Shown: positions 18,401 to 28,027, counted from the first letter of the stretch. The stretch: 46,006 bases of DNA from Stenotrophomonas pictorum JCM 9942 (GCF_001310775.1 NZ_BAZI01000002.1:1-46006), one strand, 5' to 3'. Translations and numbers: made by a program. The notes: generated by a model from the sequence alone, not told the origin.

Positions 18401-18694
18401 CGTATCAGCCAGGAGCTGCCGGGCTTCTTCAAGGGCCACAAGACTGAAGTTGCGCTGGACATCATGAATGTCGGCAACCTGCTCAACAAGAAGTGGGGCC
18501 TGATCGACGACTACGGCTTCTTCTCGACCCGTCGCATCGCCAACTATGGCGGTATCGATCCGGCAACCGGCAAATACATCTACCAGTTCACCGGCTCGAC
18601 CGATAACCCGACGATCCAGGAAAACAACAACGACAAGGGCAACACCGGTGTGTCGCGCTGGTCGATGATGTTGAGCCTGAAGTACAAGTTCTGA
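15440..18694 (+). CDS. Oar-like TonB-dependent receptor
   Basis: A 1,084-residue outer-membrane receptor. It has a signal peptide (MSKLALGLVAALAAAPAFA within the first 27 residues), then a carboxypeptidase regulatory-like beta domain (about 30-115: GVGGQVTSAAGQPVTGAEVTI), a plug domain (about 130-260, with DAIQEINIDLANYDTTIYGG and GAVINAVTKSGTNEFHG) and a long barrel ending in an aromatic strand, SRWSMMLSLKYKF. This form is typical of the Xanthomonadaceae Oar/TonB receptor group, importing unknown large substrates. Codon use is very GC-biased, suggesting high expression. ATG 15440 was used; ATG 15461 is the alternative. Confidence 0.92.
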   Translation: MNHPRIRMSKLALGLVAALAAAPAFAQSTSAGVGGQVTSAAGQPVTGAEVTITHVESGTVSRATTDAAGRYNARGLRVGGPYTITITKPGEGTKTEDGVYLNLNQVNTVNAALTGDLAATTLEAVQVMAVGAGSEVFSANKMGTGTNVTRETLEALPSANRNIQDYIRLDPRISQVSKADGAISAGGQNTRFNAIRIDGIGAGDPFGLESNNLPTERQPVSMDAIQEINIDLANYDTTIYGGTGAVINAVTKSGTNEFHGTVYGAYRDKDMVRETLDGVKGKFNGFDDETTYGMTFGGPIVKDKLFFFANYEKYERSAPGVSLSEGPYGKGSVTDADITKVQDYMSGLGYDIGSLNAPANKTEIEEYAVKLDWNINENHRAALRYNKMQQDVMRFPGLTNSTVSLSSHWYSQPKIYETWMGELFSDWSENFSTEFKVSHKDYSANRVPTSNLPQIRINGFAANGRDALLFGTEQNTHVNIVESKELSAFGAGTWYVGDHTVKFGFDYSDNDLMNFYGRNLNGVYEFNSLQDFLAGKVNRYQLRAPRADGSIDDIPASFTLKNTGVFVQDTWAINYNLNLMFGVRVDMPDFSDQRLYNPEIEKVYGYNNTNLVDSKLVQPRFGFNYTFDSERPTQLRGGVGLFGGAAPNVWLAGAYQNTGLNYVEYDLRGANAPAFDPTVPPSTAGMTPGNARQNVDLIEPGTKLPSVWKANLAFDHELPWYGMVASAELLVTKVKDALYFERLDLYNAAGAGPTAIGQDGREIFWNAAGLNPNNAGNFGMENGTNGAGNKANRPGNIGDVMLLRNTDKGRSSQATFSVSKPMTENWGWSLGYTYTQAKEVSPLTSSQNTSNWNNTMIFNANENVAYNSRYAMKDRVTGTLEWKHNFFGDNATRVGLFYEGRSGRPYSYIFYNDVNGDGAGTNDLFYVPSGYGDVLFGKVVGGKFQQDAGMEKAFFDWLEKTPELAGYKGQVVPANSHRAKWVNSFDMRISQELPGFFKGHKTEVALDIMNVGNLLNKKWGLIDDYGFFSTRRIANYGGIDPATGKYIYQFTGSTDNPTIQENNNDKGNTGVSRWSMMLSLKYKF

Positions 18695-18718
18695 TCGTTT
18701 GATTGATCGGATGTGAAT

Positions 18719-18754
18719 GAAAACGGCCGGGGCGACCCGGCCGTTTTCTTTTTT
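18719..18754 (+). terminator. Strong rho-independent terminator after the TonB receptor
   Basis: GAAAACGGCCGG (18719-18730) pairs perfectly with CCGGCCGTTTTC (18737-18748) over 12 bp with a six-base loop, and TTTTTT follows. Confidence 0.9.
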
Positions 18755-18793
18755 GTGGGGGCGGGGCTAAAGTCGATCGCCAATAAGGATGGA

Positions 18794-20194
18794 ATGACGA
18801 TGGAAATGAAGAACAGTGACGGTATGGCGCGTGCATTGCCGGTGCAGGATGCGCGCATCTACCCACGTGGCGGGCTGGACGTGCTGTCGCGGGCGGAAGT
18901 GGCCCGCCTGCGCGACGCCTCCGGCGGTGGCATGCACGAGCTGCTGCGCCGCTGTGCGCTGGCGGTGCTGACCAGTGGCAGCGCCTCGGATGATCCGCGC
19001 GCCGCGCGCGATCTCTATCCGGATTTCGACATCCAGGTGGCACAGCAGGACCGCGGTGTCCGCATCGATCTGAGCAATGCGCCGGCAATGGCGTTCGTGG
19101 ATGGTGAGATCATCCGCGGTATCGCCGAGCTGCTGTTCTCGGTGGTGCGCGATCTGGCCTACATGGCAATCGAGCTGGGGCCGGAATACGCCTCGGACCT
19201 GGAGACTTCCGAAGGCATCACCAACGCCGTGTTTGGCCTGCTGCGCAACGCGCGCATCCTGCAGCCGAGCGAGCCGAATCTTGTGGTGTGCTGGGGCGGG
19301 CACTCGATCTCGCGCGACGAGTATCTGTATACCAAGCAGGTCGGCTACGAGCTCGGGCTGCGCAACCTGGATATCTGCACCGGCTGCGGCCCGGGAGCGA
19401 TGAAGGGGCCGATGAAGGGGGCCACCATCGCCCATGCCAAACAGCGCAAGACCAACACCCGTTACATCGGCATCACCGAGCCGGGCATCATCGCGGCCGA
19501 GTCGCCGAACCCGATCGTCAACCACCTGGTGATCATGCCCGACATCGAGAAGCGCCTTGAGGCGTTTGTGCGTTTGGGTCACGGCATCATCGTATTCCCG
19601 GGCGGCGTGGGCACGGCCGAGGAGATCCTCTATCTGCTGGGGATCCTGTTGCGCGAAGAAAACAAGGAGCTCCCGTTCCCGTTGATTCTCAGTGGTCCGG
19701 CGATCGCCGCGCCGTACTTCGAGCAGATCGACCGCTTCATCCGTATGACGCTCGGCGACCAGGCCGCCAGCCGCTACGAGATCATCATCGGTGATCCGGT
19801 GGCGGTGGCGCGCAAGATGTCACAGGGGATCAAGCGTGTGCGCGAGTACCGCCTGGCGCACAAGGACTCGTTCTTCTTCAACTGGTCGGTGGAAATTCCT
19901 GCCGAGTACCAGAGCCCGTTTGTCCCCACGCACGAGGCAATGGCGGGATTGGACCTGCACCACGGCCGACCGGCACCCGAGCTGGCGGCGGACCTGCGTC
20001 GCGCGTTCTCCGGCATCGTCGCCGGCAACGTGAAGGAAGATGGTATGCGCCGGATCGAGGAGTTCGGTCCGTTCAAGATCCACGGCGACCCGGCGATGAT
20101 GCAGGCGCTGGATGCGCTGCTGCGCGCCTTTGTCGAACAGCGTCGCATGAAGATCGCCGGGGATTACAAGCCCTGCTACCAGGTGGTGACCTGA
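18794..20194 (+). CDS. ppnN: Nucleotide 5'-monophosphate nucleosidase PpnN (LOG family)
   Basis: A protein of about 466 residues colinear with E. coli PpnN (YgdH, 454 residues). PpnN splits purine and pyrimidine 5'-monophosphates into base and ribose 5-phosphate and is stimulated by (p)ppGpp. Signature parts are VVCWGGHSISRDEYLYTKQ, CTGCGPGAMKGPMKGA, MPDIEKRLEAFVRLGHGI, FPGGVGTAEEILYLLGI and DLRRAFSGIVAGNVKEDG. ATG 18794 was chosen because AAGGATGG lies just upstream; ATG 18800 and 18806 are alternatives. Confidence 0.95.
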   Translation: MTMEMKNSDGMARALPVQDARIYPRGGLDVLSRAEVARLRDASGGGMHELLRRCALAVLTSGSASDDPRAARDLYPDFDIQVAQQDRGVRIDLSNAPAMAFVDGEIIRGIAELLFSVVRDLAYMAIELGPEYASDLETSEGITNAVFGLLRNARILQPSEPNLVVCWGGHSISRDEYLYTKQVGYELGLRNLDICTGCGPGAMKGPMKGATIAHAKQRKTNTRYIGITEPGIIAAESPNPIVNHLVIMPDIEKRLEAFVRLGHGIIVFPGGVGTAEEILYLLGILLREENKELPFPLILSGPAIAAPYFEQIDRFIRMTLGDQAASRYEIIIGDPVAVARKMSQGIKRVREYRLAHKDSFFFNWSVEIPAEYQSPFVPTHEAMAGLDLHHGRPAPELAADLRRAFSGIVAGNVKEDGMRRIEEFGPFKIHGDPAMMQALDALLRAFVEQRRMKIAGDYKPCYQVVT

Positions 20195-20197
20195 GTC

Positions 20198-21276
20198 TCA
20201 GGGCGGTATCGGGAGTGTGACGATGGTGATGTGGCGACCGTTCTCCGAGCGTGTCGCTACACCCCCTGCGCCGCCGGTCATTGCATGTATCCGGGCACGT
20301 GCCGACTCCAGGCCCACGTTGTGTCCATTCCTTAAAGGGCGTGTGCCGCTAGGGGCCAGATCGTTTTCGATTGTGATACTGATGCCGCGCTCGCTTTGCG
20401 TAAGCCGCAGGCAGATTTCGCCGCCCTCAGGCGAGGGTTCGATGCCGTGATGGATTGCGTTTTCCACCAGTGGCTGGATCGAGAGTGAGGGGACGCGTAG
20501 AGGAGGGATTGCTGCCGGTAACTGCCATGAGATGCGCATGCGATCCCCGAATCTGAGTGCCTCGATTTCAAGGTAACGCCGCGACAACGCCAGTTCCTCC
20601 TCCAGGGGGATTTCCTGGGGGCCCGCCAGTGCGGCGCGGAAGAGATCGGCAAGGTCCAGCAGCAGGTGTTCCGCGCCACTTGGATTGTTGTGCACCATCG
20701 CAGCGCCGGTGTTGAGCGTGTTGAACAGGAAGTGGGGACGTATGCGGGCCTGGAGGGCCTCCAGTTCGGCCTGTTTTACGCGCAGGGCGAGCTGGCGTAA
20801 GCGCCAGTGGTTCTGGAAAGCGACAACCGCTAGCAGTCCGAAGGTGAGGATGATCCCGGTAAAACGAAGCAGTGCGGGCTGCCAAGGACTGGCCGACTCT
20901 GGCCAGAGATCACGCAGCAGCCACCAGCTCGCAGTGCATACCAATAAGGTGGATAGCACCAGCACGAGCAGGGTGACGTTTGCGATCCATGAGGGGGAGA
21001 GTCGGGACAGCGGGCGCCGCAGGAGGTACAGGGCGCCAAGTGCCGACAGCGATATCCATTGGATCATGAAGACAACGCGCCGAACAATACCCAGCGGCTG
21101 CCGCTGTGTTCCGGTGCCAATGCCAGGATGATCGCCAGCCCCTCGCCGGCCAGGACCGTCCAGGTCACGGCGGGAGCTTTCCAGAGAGTGTCCAGCGGGG
21201 TGATGGGCAATTTTTCGGGCATCGGGAGGGGCCAGGGGGAGTTGGGGGCCTTTGGTCGTTCCGGAAGACCGCTCAT
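20198..21276 (-). CDS. algZ: AlgZ/FimS-like LytS-type sensor histidine kinase, interrupted by a -1 frameshift
   Basis: The full protein is about 359 residues, the size of AlgZ. The N-terminal piece (MSGLPERPKAPNSPWPLP, first helix) ends at 21064 in LFGALSS-stop, and the rest begins MIQWISL at 21067; one missing base near 21067 restores one frame. Four membrane helices precede the His_kinase box RIRPHFLFNTLNT, where the His is the phosphoacceptor. The ATP-binding domain has LVENAIHHGIEP and VGLESARARIHAMTGG. In Pseudomonas this kinase and AlgR control the fimU-pilE operon, and here it is divergent from that operon. No algR lies in the window. Confidence 0.85.
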
Positions 21277-21346
21277 CCCCCGAAGCGCTGATTTCTGTTG
21301 TTGTTTGGCCTAGTGTCCGAGCTTAGTGAATATGGGGAGCGTATGC

Positions 21347-21922
21347 ATGGCCGATTCCAGGCTGCGGAAGTGTGGCGGCGCGATCGGGAGGTGCCGGGTC
21401 GAGGGGTTCACCCTGGTCGAATTGATGGTAACGGTTGCTGTCTTGGCCATCGTGGCCGCGATCGCCACGCCCAGTTTCGGGCGGATGATCAGCCACAATC
21501 GTCTGGTGGCGGGCGGCAATGAAATGGTGGCCGCGATACAGGCGGCACGTTCAGAGGCGATTGCCCGCCGGGCGACGACGACGTTCTGTGCCACTTCTGA
21601 TGGGCAGACCTGCTCCGGTGCCAGCGGGAACCGCTGGCTGGTGCTGGCGACAAAAAATGGCGTGTCCACGGTTGTGCGATCTGCCGAAGTCAACCCGGCA
21701 TTGACGGTGACAGTGAGCCCGAATGTGGCTGCGGGAAATGCGCGAATCTCCTTCACGCCGGCCGGGTTCGTGCAGGTGGGGGGGCGGACCAGTGGGACGG
21801 TCGCTGTATGTGCACCGAGCCTTCCAAATGAGAATTCATTTGATGTGTCTGCCAGCATGGTGCGTGTTGCTTCCGCTAAGCGCGCCGCGGGGGCTGGGTG
21901 CCGGGCACCAGGAGATATATGA
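21347..21922 (+). CDS. fimU: Minor type IV pilin, FimU/GspH family
   Basis: A 191-residue prepilin with the cleavage site EG|FTLVELMVTVAVLAIVAAIATPSF, a long N-terminal helix and a GspH/FimT-type C-terminal domain with a disulfide-capable pair. As the first gene of the pilVWXY1-E operon it should be the FimU priming minor pilin. ATG 21347 has a GGGGAG site seven bases upstream; GTG 21326 and ATG 21332 are weaker options. The C-terminus lacks the GRxR motif of DNA-binding FimT. Confidence 0.85.
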   Translation: MADSRLRKCGGAIGRCRVEGFTLVELMVTVAVLAIVAAIATPSFGRMISHNRLVAGGNEMVAAIQAARSEAIARRATTTFCATSDGQTCSGASGNRWLVLATKNGVSTVVRSAEVNPALTVTVSPNVAAGNARISFTPAGFVQVGGRTSGTVAVCAPSLPNENSFDVSASMVRVASAKRAAGAGCRAPGDI

Positions 21923-21925
21923 GTC

Positions 21926-22378
21926 ATGACTAGCAGAAGGAAAATTTCATCGTCGCTCAATGCGCAACTGGGCATTGGCATGATTGAGGTGATGGTGGCG
22001 GTACTGGTGCTGGCGATCGGCGTGCTGGGAGTGGCCGCGCTGCAGGCGATCACGCTCAAGAACACCGGCAGTTCGGCAAGCAGGACCCAGGCGGCAGTCC
22101 AGATCTACTCGATGATGGACATCATTCGCGCGGATCGTACGAACCTGTCCATCTACAACACGAATATCTACGTCGCTGGCGAAGGCAGCGGGCAGGCTGG
22201 CACGCTGGATGGCTGGCTGGATGGCCTGCAGTCAACTGTCGCTCCTGATGCACAGGGGCGGGTGATCTGCGACGCGGGACGCATGGTCTGCTCGGTAGGC
22301 ATCCAGTGGAACGACGAGCGCGGCACCGGTGGTAGTACAGACGATCCTGAGCGAATCGAGGTCACCAGCCAGCTATGA
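21926..22378 (+). CDS. pilV: Minor pilin PilV
   Basis: A 150-residue protein with a class III signal, LG|IGMIEVMVAVLVLAIGVLGVAALQ, then the PilV pattern KNTGSSASRTQAAVQIYSMMD. It joins the minor pilin priming complex at the pilus tip. It sits three bases after fimU and overlaps pilW by four bases (ATGA). Confidence 0.9.
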   Translation: MTSRRKISSSLNAQLGIGMIEVMVAVLVLAIGVLGVAALQAITLKNTGSSASRTQAAVQIYSMMDIIRADRTNLSIYNTNIYVAGEGSGQAGTLDGWLDGLQSTVAPDAQGRVICDAGRMVCSVGIQWNDERGTGGSTDDPERIEVTSQL

Positions 22379-23394
22379 AACGGATCAATTACTCGAGAGC
22401 CCGCGGCTTCACGCTGATTGAGCTGATGGTGGCCTTGCTGCTGGGTTTGCTGGTGGTTGCGGCAGCGGGAAGTATTTTCCTGTCAAACCGGCGGGTGTAT
22501 GGCTCGACCGAGGCGGTAAATCGCATCCAGGAAAACCAGCGAGCCGCTTTTGAAATGATCGCGCGCGATTTGCGCGAGGCGGGAATGAATCCATGCGCGC
22601 GCTTCAATGCGACAAAGCCGTTGACGATGCAGATTGCGGCGCCTGATCTGAATTTCTGGAACGGCGTGGTCAACGGAATCTCCGGGGGAACCGCAGGTGG
22701 CCAGGATTTCGTTGCCGTGTATCTTGCAAATGGGCAGCAGTACCGTGTGCAGGAGCACGCCCGGCCGGTCAATGCGCTGTCTGTCCATTCCGTTGCGGGG
22801 CTGTCCGCTGGGCAGGCATTGATGGTGTGTAACGCGGATGAGGCGATCGCCTTCTCTGCAACAGCAATCTCCGGATCCAATATCGAGCACGCCGCGGGTG
22901 CCAATTGCGGTGCAGGCCTGACACCAGCGCCGGATGCAAGCCGCTGCACCTTGGCTGAGTCCGGCCCGGGTTATTGCTTCCGCATCGCGAGTACGCCGAC
23001 CGCTGCGGATGTGACCAATTGTCCTCGTGGTATCGGACGTTCGCCTGCATTCGTGGTCGCGCCTTATGAGGCGCGATGGACGGTCGATAACAACGGAAGA
23101 GGGGGCCGTTCACTCTATCGCACGGCCCAAGGGGCGAGGAGTGAAATCGCCGAAGGAGTCACTAATATGACGCTCGGATACAAAATTGGTGCGGCAGTGG
23201 GATATTCGGACGCCGCCGCAGTCACGGCGGCAAATGCTTGGGCACGAGTGACGTCTGTACATCTAACGCTCGCCTTCCAGGCAGAGCAGGGAGCGATGGC
23301 TGCGCGGGACGTTCAAGGCGTGGATGGAAATGTTATCACCCGCACAATGGAGGATTTCATCGTCCTGCGTAATCACCAGGAGGATATCCAGTGA
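22375..23394 (+). CDS. pilW: Minor pilin PilW
   Basis: A 339-residue prepilin with RG|FTLIELMVALLLGLLVVAAAGSIFLSNRR followed by NRIQENQRAAFEMIARDLREAGMNPC, the conserved PilW start, and a large beta-rich domain. It is needed for type IV pilus assembly. Its start overlaps pilV and its stop overlaps the GTG start of pilX. Confidence 0.93.
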   Translation: MKRINYSRARGFTLIELMVALLLGLLVVAAAGSIFLSNRRVYGSTEAVNRIQENQRAAFEMIARDLREAGMNPCARFNATKPLTMQIAAPDLNFWNGVVNGISGGTAGGQDFVAVYLANGQQYRVQEHARPVNALSVHSVAGLSAGQALMVCNADEAIAFSATAISGSNIEHAAGANCGAGLTPAPDASRCTLAESGPGYCFRIASTPTAADVTNCPRGIGRSPAFVVAPYEARWTVDNNGRGGRSLYRTAQGARSEIAEGVTNMTLGYKIGAAVGYSDAAAVTAANAWARVTSVHLTLAFQAEQGAMAARDVQGVDGNVITRTMEDFIVLRNHQEDIQ

Positions 23395-23942
23395 GTCCGA
23401 GCCGGAATATGGGTGTGAGTGCGTCTGCCCAGTCGGGCGCCGCCCTGATGGTGGTGTTGATGCTGCTGGTGATTATCACCCTGCTAGGTCTGGCTTCGAT
23501 GCGCGGTGCGATCATGCAGGAACGCATGGCCGCCAATACTGTCGCCCGGAGTCGAGCCTTCCAGGTGGCGGAAGCCGGGCTGAGGCAGGCGGAGATCGTT
23601 GTGCGTGATGGCAATGTCACTTTCCCGTCTTCCGGGTGCGCGGCCGGGCGTTGTGCCATGCCCATGCCTGATGCGGAACCGGCTTGGGCAGAAGCGGGTT
23701 TTTGGGAAGACGGCGGCCAGTTCCAGGAGGGAACGCCAGTGGGCAGTGGAAGTGCCGTACTCACTCCACGCTTTGTGATCGAAGATTTCGGAACGTCGGT
23801 GAACGGGGGCGGTGCGTCAGACTGCATTGATGTTTCCAAGCCCTGTATCACCACTGCGGAACAGAGCGTCTACCGAATTACAGCTTACGCAGCCACGCCC
23901 AATGGCGGCGAGGTCGTTGTCCAATCGATGTATCGTCGCTGA
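23391..23942 (+). CDS. pilX: Minor pilin PilX
   Basis: A 183-residue protein with QSGAALMVVLMLLVIITLLGLASMRG, then MQERMAANTVARSRAFQVAEAGLRQAE, the classic PilX N-terminus, which has A instead of F/E at mature positions 1-5. The GTG start (23391) overlaps the pilW stop. PilX links the minor pilins to PilY1. Confidence 0.93.
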   Translation: MSPSRNMGVSASAQSGAALMVVLMLLVIITLLGLASMRGAIMQERMAANTVARSRAFQVAEAGLRQAEIVVRDGNVTFPSSGCAAGRCAMPMPDAEPAWAEAGFWEDGGQFQEGTPVGSGSAVLTPRFVIEDFGTSVNGGGASDCIDVSKPCITTAEQSVYRITAYAATPNGGEVVVQSMYRR

Positions 23943-23954
23943 TCGGGGCGTGCT

Positions 23955-26900
23955 ATGAAATCCAATAATTGCCAAGAAAATATTCTCGCCGCCCGCGTCC
24001 GGACGGCTATCGCCGTAATGGCTATGTCGATGGTTGCCGCAGCATCCGCGCAGGCGGCGCCGACGTCCTTTCCCCAGTATCCGCTGCTGACCGGCGGTGA
24101 AGTCATACCGCCGAATATCATGCTGATCCTTGACGATTCTGGGTCGATGGAGGCGGTTCATATGCCCACCGATCGCTACTCTTTGAGTGATCTTGTGCGA
24201 GACAGGTCCTATATAAACAACACGCTTTACTACAATCCTGATCGGGATTACAAGCCGTGGCGGAAGGCGAGTGTTGATTTGGATGATCGGTTTGGTAATG
24301 CAAACTTCCGTTCCGTTTCAAGTTCAACAACTTCCGTAAGCAACGGCGGTTTTGATCTTCGCGATCAGGCGGAATCGTATTTCTACATACCCAAGGCGGG
24401 GGTTTCCAATCCAGGGACTAATTCGTCGAATTACGATAAATATCGGATCGCGAGTTCTTCTTCTGCCAACAGCTACAACGGCGGTGTGGTTCAGAAGCAG
24501 GTCTCGCGGACGGACGTGATCTTGAGTGGTACGGTTTCGGTCGCAAATAGAGGGAGTTCCGCCTGTTTCGCGATTCCTGTCGATGGTGTGGATACTGTGA
24601 CTCTTCAGGTGTCAGGAAGTAGGAATGCGGATCTTTATGTTTTTTCAAATAGTAGTTGCGCTAACAACTCGCAGCTGAATAGCGATACTAGCAACAACAA
24701 TACTAAGAGCTTGTCTGTCAACGTCTCTTCGAGATCGTGGATTTATCTGCAGATCCGAAATGGTTCGAATAGTAATATTTCAAACATAAGCTACTCGGCC
24801 TCTGTCTATAGGGAGTGGGAGGACGCCACCCCCGCACGTACCGTGAAAGATAAAGATGGCAATATGCTTCCGCCTCGGGCACAGGCTGATGAGCTGCAGA
24901 ATTTTGCCAACTGGTACCACTATCATCGGTCGCGGAACAAGATGGCCAAGGCGGGGGCCTCTGAGGCATTCGGGCGTCTTGGGAAAAATTATCGTGTCGG
25001 GTTCGACACCATCTGGAACAGGCGTAATGGGAATACTGTTTCTGTAAGGGGCAGTGTGCCCGCGTTTCCAATTCCCACAGCCACCAACGATGGGCTGTTC
25101 GAGAGCGCTAATCGCAGTAATTTCTACGATAGCCTGCAAGCGGCTACCGCGAGTGGCAACACGCCACTTCATGGTGCTTTGCAGCGTGCCGGACGCTACT
25201 TCCAGACAGATGCGCCGTGGAAGGACAGTAGTGGAAACATGTTGAGTTGCCGCCAGAATTACGCCCTGCTGACCACCGATGGCTATTGGAACCAGGCGGA
25301 CTCTGCCGGCGGCTATAGTCCCGCGGTTGGGAATTCGGATCTGGGAAGCAAGCACGGCGATGCGGTCGCCGATACATTGGCCGACGTCGCCTATGAATTC
25401 TGGAAAAAGGATCTGCGGGCGGATCTTGGAGATAATGTAAGGCCGACGGGTGCTGATCCGGCGACTTGGCAGCATATGGTCACCTTCGGCATTTCGATCG
25501 GCTTGCAGGGTACGTTGGATCCCAATCAGGAACCGCCGGCGGCGGGTAGGTGGCCAAATCCGATTACCAATTCCGGTGCAGCCCGTATCGACGATCTTTG
25601 GCATGCCAGTCTGAACGGCCACGGCAGCTTTGTTGTTGCTACAGATACAGACAAGTTCGCGGCAGCGTTGACTGCCGCGCTCAGTGCGATCGACTCGCGT
25701 AGTGCATCTGGATCGAACATCGCATCTAGCTCGACCAAAACGGAGTCATCCACCTTGACGTTCGTCGCGGGATTTACTTCGGTAAGCTGGATTGGTGACT
25801 TGATTGCAAGCCCATTCAATGCCGCTCTCACCGGGGTGTCAGATACACCGCTTTGGGCGTTGTCCAAGACGTTCGGCGCAGGGGGGGTGAATAGCGGCTT
25901 CGCAGACCGGACGGTCTTGACCAGCTTTGGCGGTACTGCCCAGCAGTTCACGAGCAGTATGCCCTCTGCTGGCGTTTTCGCCCGTAGCGGCACTGCGGAT
26001 GCGGTTTCCGCAGCTGACAATATCGATTATCTGCGCGGCGACCAGAGCAGGGAGGAGGGGCGCGTGGGTGGAGTATTGCGCAAGCGCGCATATCCGCTTG
26101 GCGATATCGTCGACTCCTCGCCCAGCTATGTTGAGGATACCAATACCGTTTACGTAGGGGCCAATGACGGCATGCTGCACGGTATCCGGGCCACGGATGG
26201 GAAGGTGCTGTTCTCCTATGTTCCGAAAGGATTGGATTTTGAGGCCATGGCCGGCCTGAGTGCTCCTTCCTACGAACACCGCTATTTCGTTGACGGCCAG
26301 ATGGATGTGATCAGTCGCGTCAACCAGGGAAGTGGGCGGAACATCCTCGTTGGTGCGTTGGGGCGTGGTGGGCGAGGTGTATTCGCGCTGAATGTCACCA
26401 ATCCCGCTCCATGGGTGCCTCGAATGTTCTGTGGGATGACACGTTCCAGACTCCCGCGTCCGGCGCCGATCCGGACAGGGATATGGGCTATGTGTTTGGT
26501 GCGGTGCGCATCCGTAAAGGAAATGGGGGCAAGACATACGCGCTGGTGCCGAATGGTATCGATAGCCCGAATGGTTCCGCTACGTTGTATGCCTACGAGC
26601 TGGCTGCCAACGGCGCGGTTACCCGGAAGCACACACTTATTGCCGACGCTGGCACCGGAAACGGGCTGATGTCCACGGGCATGGCGGATTTCAACGGCGA
26701 CGGCTTGATCGATGTCGTATACGGCGGGGATCTGAAGGGCAATGTCTGGCGCTGGGATTTCGAGGGCACCAACCCGGGTGCGGCTGTGAAGCTGTTCCAA
26801 GCCAAGGACGCAGGGGGCAACCCGCAGCCGATCACCGGAGGTCTCGCCGTTGGTCGCGATACGTCCGGGCAGGTGTTCGTGGGATTTGGCACCGGCAAGT

Positions 26901-27511
26901 TCATTTCCAACGGCGATGTACCCGCTCCCGGTATTACTTCCCAGACCCAGAGCATTTACGGGATCATCGACACCGGCGCGACTATTGCTGCGCGCAGCCA
27001 ACTTGAGGCACGCACGATTCCGTTTTCTGGAAAGACAGCCAAGGGCGAGGATGCCCGCGGGTTCGAGAACTACTCTGTGCTTCCGTCCAGCAAGCAGGGC
27101 TGGTATATCGACCTGCCAGTACCTGAGCGCGTGACCTCAGCGCCCACGGTATACGGATCGGCGATGTATCTGGCGTCTGTGATTCCGGCGACGGGAGCTG
27201 ATTGCTCGGGCGCAGCGGGTAGTGGGTTTGTAAATGCGCTGAATCTTTTCACCGGCACCAGTCCCAAGTCGGGAGGCTATTTCACCGATCAGACAGGTCT
27301 GAAGGACAAGGATGGCAACCCTGGCGTGATTGGTTCGGTAGGTATCAGTGGCGGCATGCCGACCGAGGTCAATGTGACCAGTTCGTTGGCAACGGTGGGT
27401 ACCGGCCAGGGCCCCAGTGACCTGAGCAGCGGTACGTCGAGCTCGGGTATCAATCCTCCGACCGGTGGGCGGCCGAGCCGCATCAGTTGGCGTGAGATCG
27501 TGGCGCAATGA
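23955..27511 (+). CDS. pilY1: Type IV pilus tip adhesin PilY1, interrupted by a -1 frameshift
   Basis: A secreted tip protein of about 1,185 residues after restoring one base near 26410 (NVTNPA continues MGASNVLWDDTFQ), close to the usual PilY1 size. It has a signal peptide (to about residue 34), a VWA-like domain with the MIDAS motif DDSGSM (60-65), a beta-rich insertion (about 180-290, 24500-24820), YLRGDQ (RGD motif near residue 692), and a C-terminal propeller with the calcium loop DFNGDGLIDVV (26687-26713). It acts in surface sensing, adhesion and twitching. The insertion is AT-richer than the rest. The pilE ATG at 27508 overlaps its stop. Confidence 0.92.
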
Positions 27512-27525
27512 GGGAGAGTGTGAAG

Positions 27526-27933
27526 ATGCGCAGGGAAAAAGGTTTTACGTTGATCGAGCTGATGGTCGTGGTGGCGGTGCTGGGCATTCTTGCCGCCATC
27601 GCCCTTCCCAGTTATACGCAACATATGGTGAAAGCCAGGCGTGTAGCAGGGGCGACCTGCCTGATGGAAATGGCGCAGTTCATGGAGCGCCATTACACGA
27701 CCAACATGTCTTACACCGATGCGGTGTTGCCCAACACCGCTTGTATACAGGAAGTGTCGGACCATTATGTGATCCGGGCGCCGGCTATCGCGGCTACCAG
27801 CTATACGCTTACTGCTACGCCAACGGGTACGCAGGCTTCAAAAGACACTTTGTGCGAAACGCTGAGTATCAATCAGGCGGGGGTGCGAAGCGTCACTGGA
27901 AGTGCTGGCAGCAACGTGAGCAAGTGTTTCTGA
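27526..27933 (+). CDS. pilE: Type IV pilin-like protein PilE
   Basis: A 135-residue prepilin with a six-residue leader, MRREKG|FTLIELMVVVAVLGILAAIALPSY, and a C-terminal disulfide loop ending SNVSKCF. It is the last gene of the minor pilin operon, as in Pseudomonas. ATG 27526 is preceded by AGGGAG and gives the normal short leader; ATG 27508, overlapping the pilY1 stop, would give a 12-residue leader. Confidence 0.9.
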   Translation: MRREKGFTLIELMVVVAVLGILAAIALPSYTQHMVKARRVAGATCLMEMAQFMERHYTTNMSYTDAVLPNTACIQEVSDHYVIRAPAIAATSYTLTATPTGTQASKDTLCETLSINQAGVRSVTGSAGSNVSKCF

Positions 27934-27980
27934 TCAAGAAGGCCGGCCCGCAGATGTGGGCCGGCCTTCTTGATTTCTCT
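27933..27980 (+). terminator. Rho-independent terminator of the pilin operon
   Basis: A perfect 17-bp stem, 27933-27949 with 27958-27974 (core AAGGCCGGCCC/GGGCCGGCCTT), with an eight-base loop and a following TTCTCT. It begins at the last base of the pilE stop codon. Confidence 0.85.
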
Positions 27981-27992
27981 GGGAACGGGCAT

Positions 27993-28022
27993 AAAAAAAC
28001 CTGCCGTGAGGCAGGTTTTTTT
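27993..28022. terminator. Bidirectional terminator between pilE and tRNA-Asn
   Basis: AAAAAAACCTGCC and GGCAGGTTTTTTT form a hairpin with a GTGA loop and a T-run on either strand. It can end tRNA-Asn transcription (minus) and stop read-through from the pilin operon (plus). Confidence 0.85.
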
Positions 28023-28027
28023 TAATC

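Noticed and set aside
15407-18439. A 1,010-codon open frame antisense to the TonB-dependent receptor
   Set aside because: It mirrors the codon bias of a long GC-rich gene, shows no domain pattern, and the plus-strand receptor is unmistakable.
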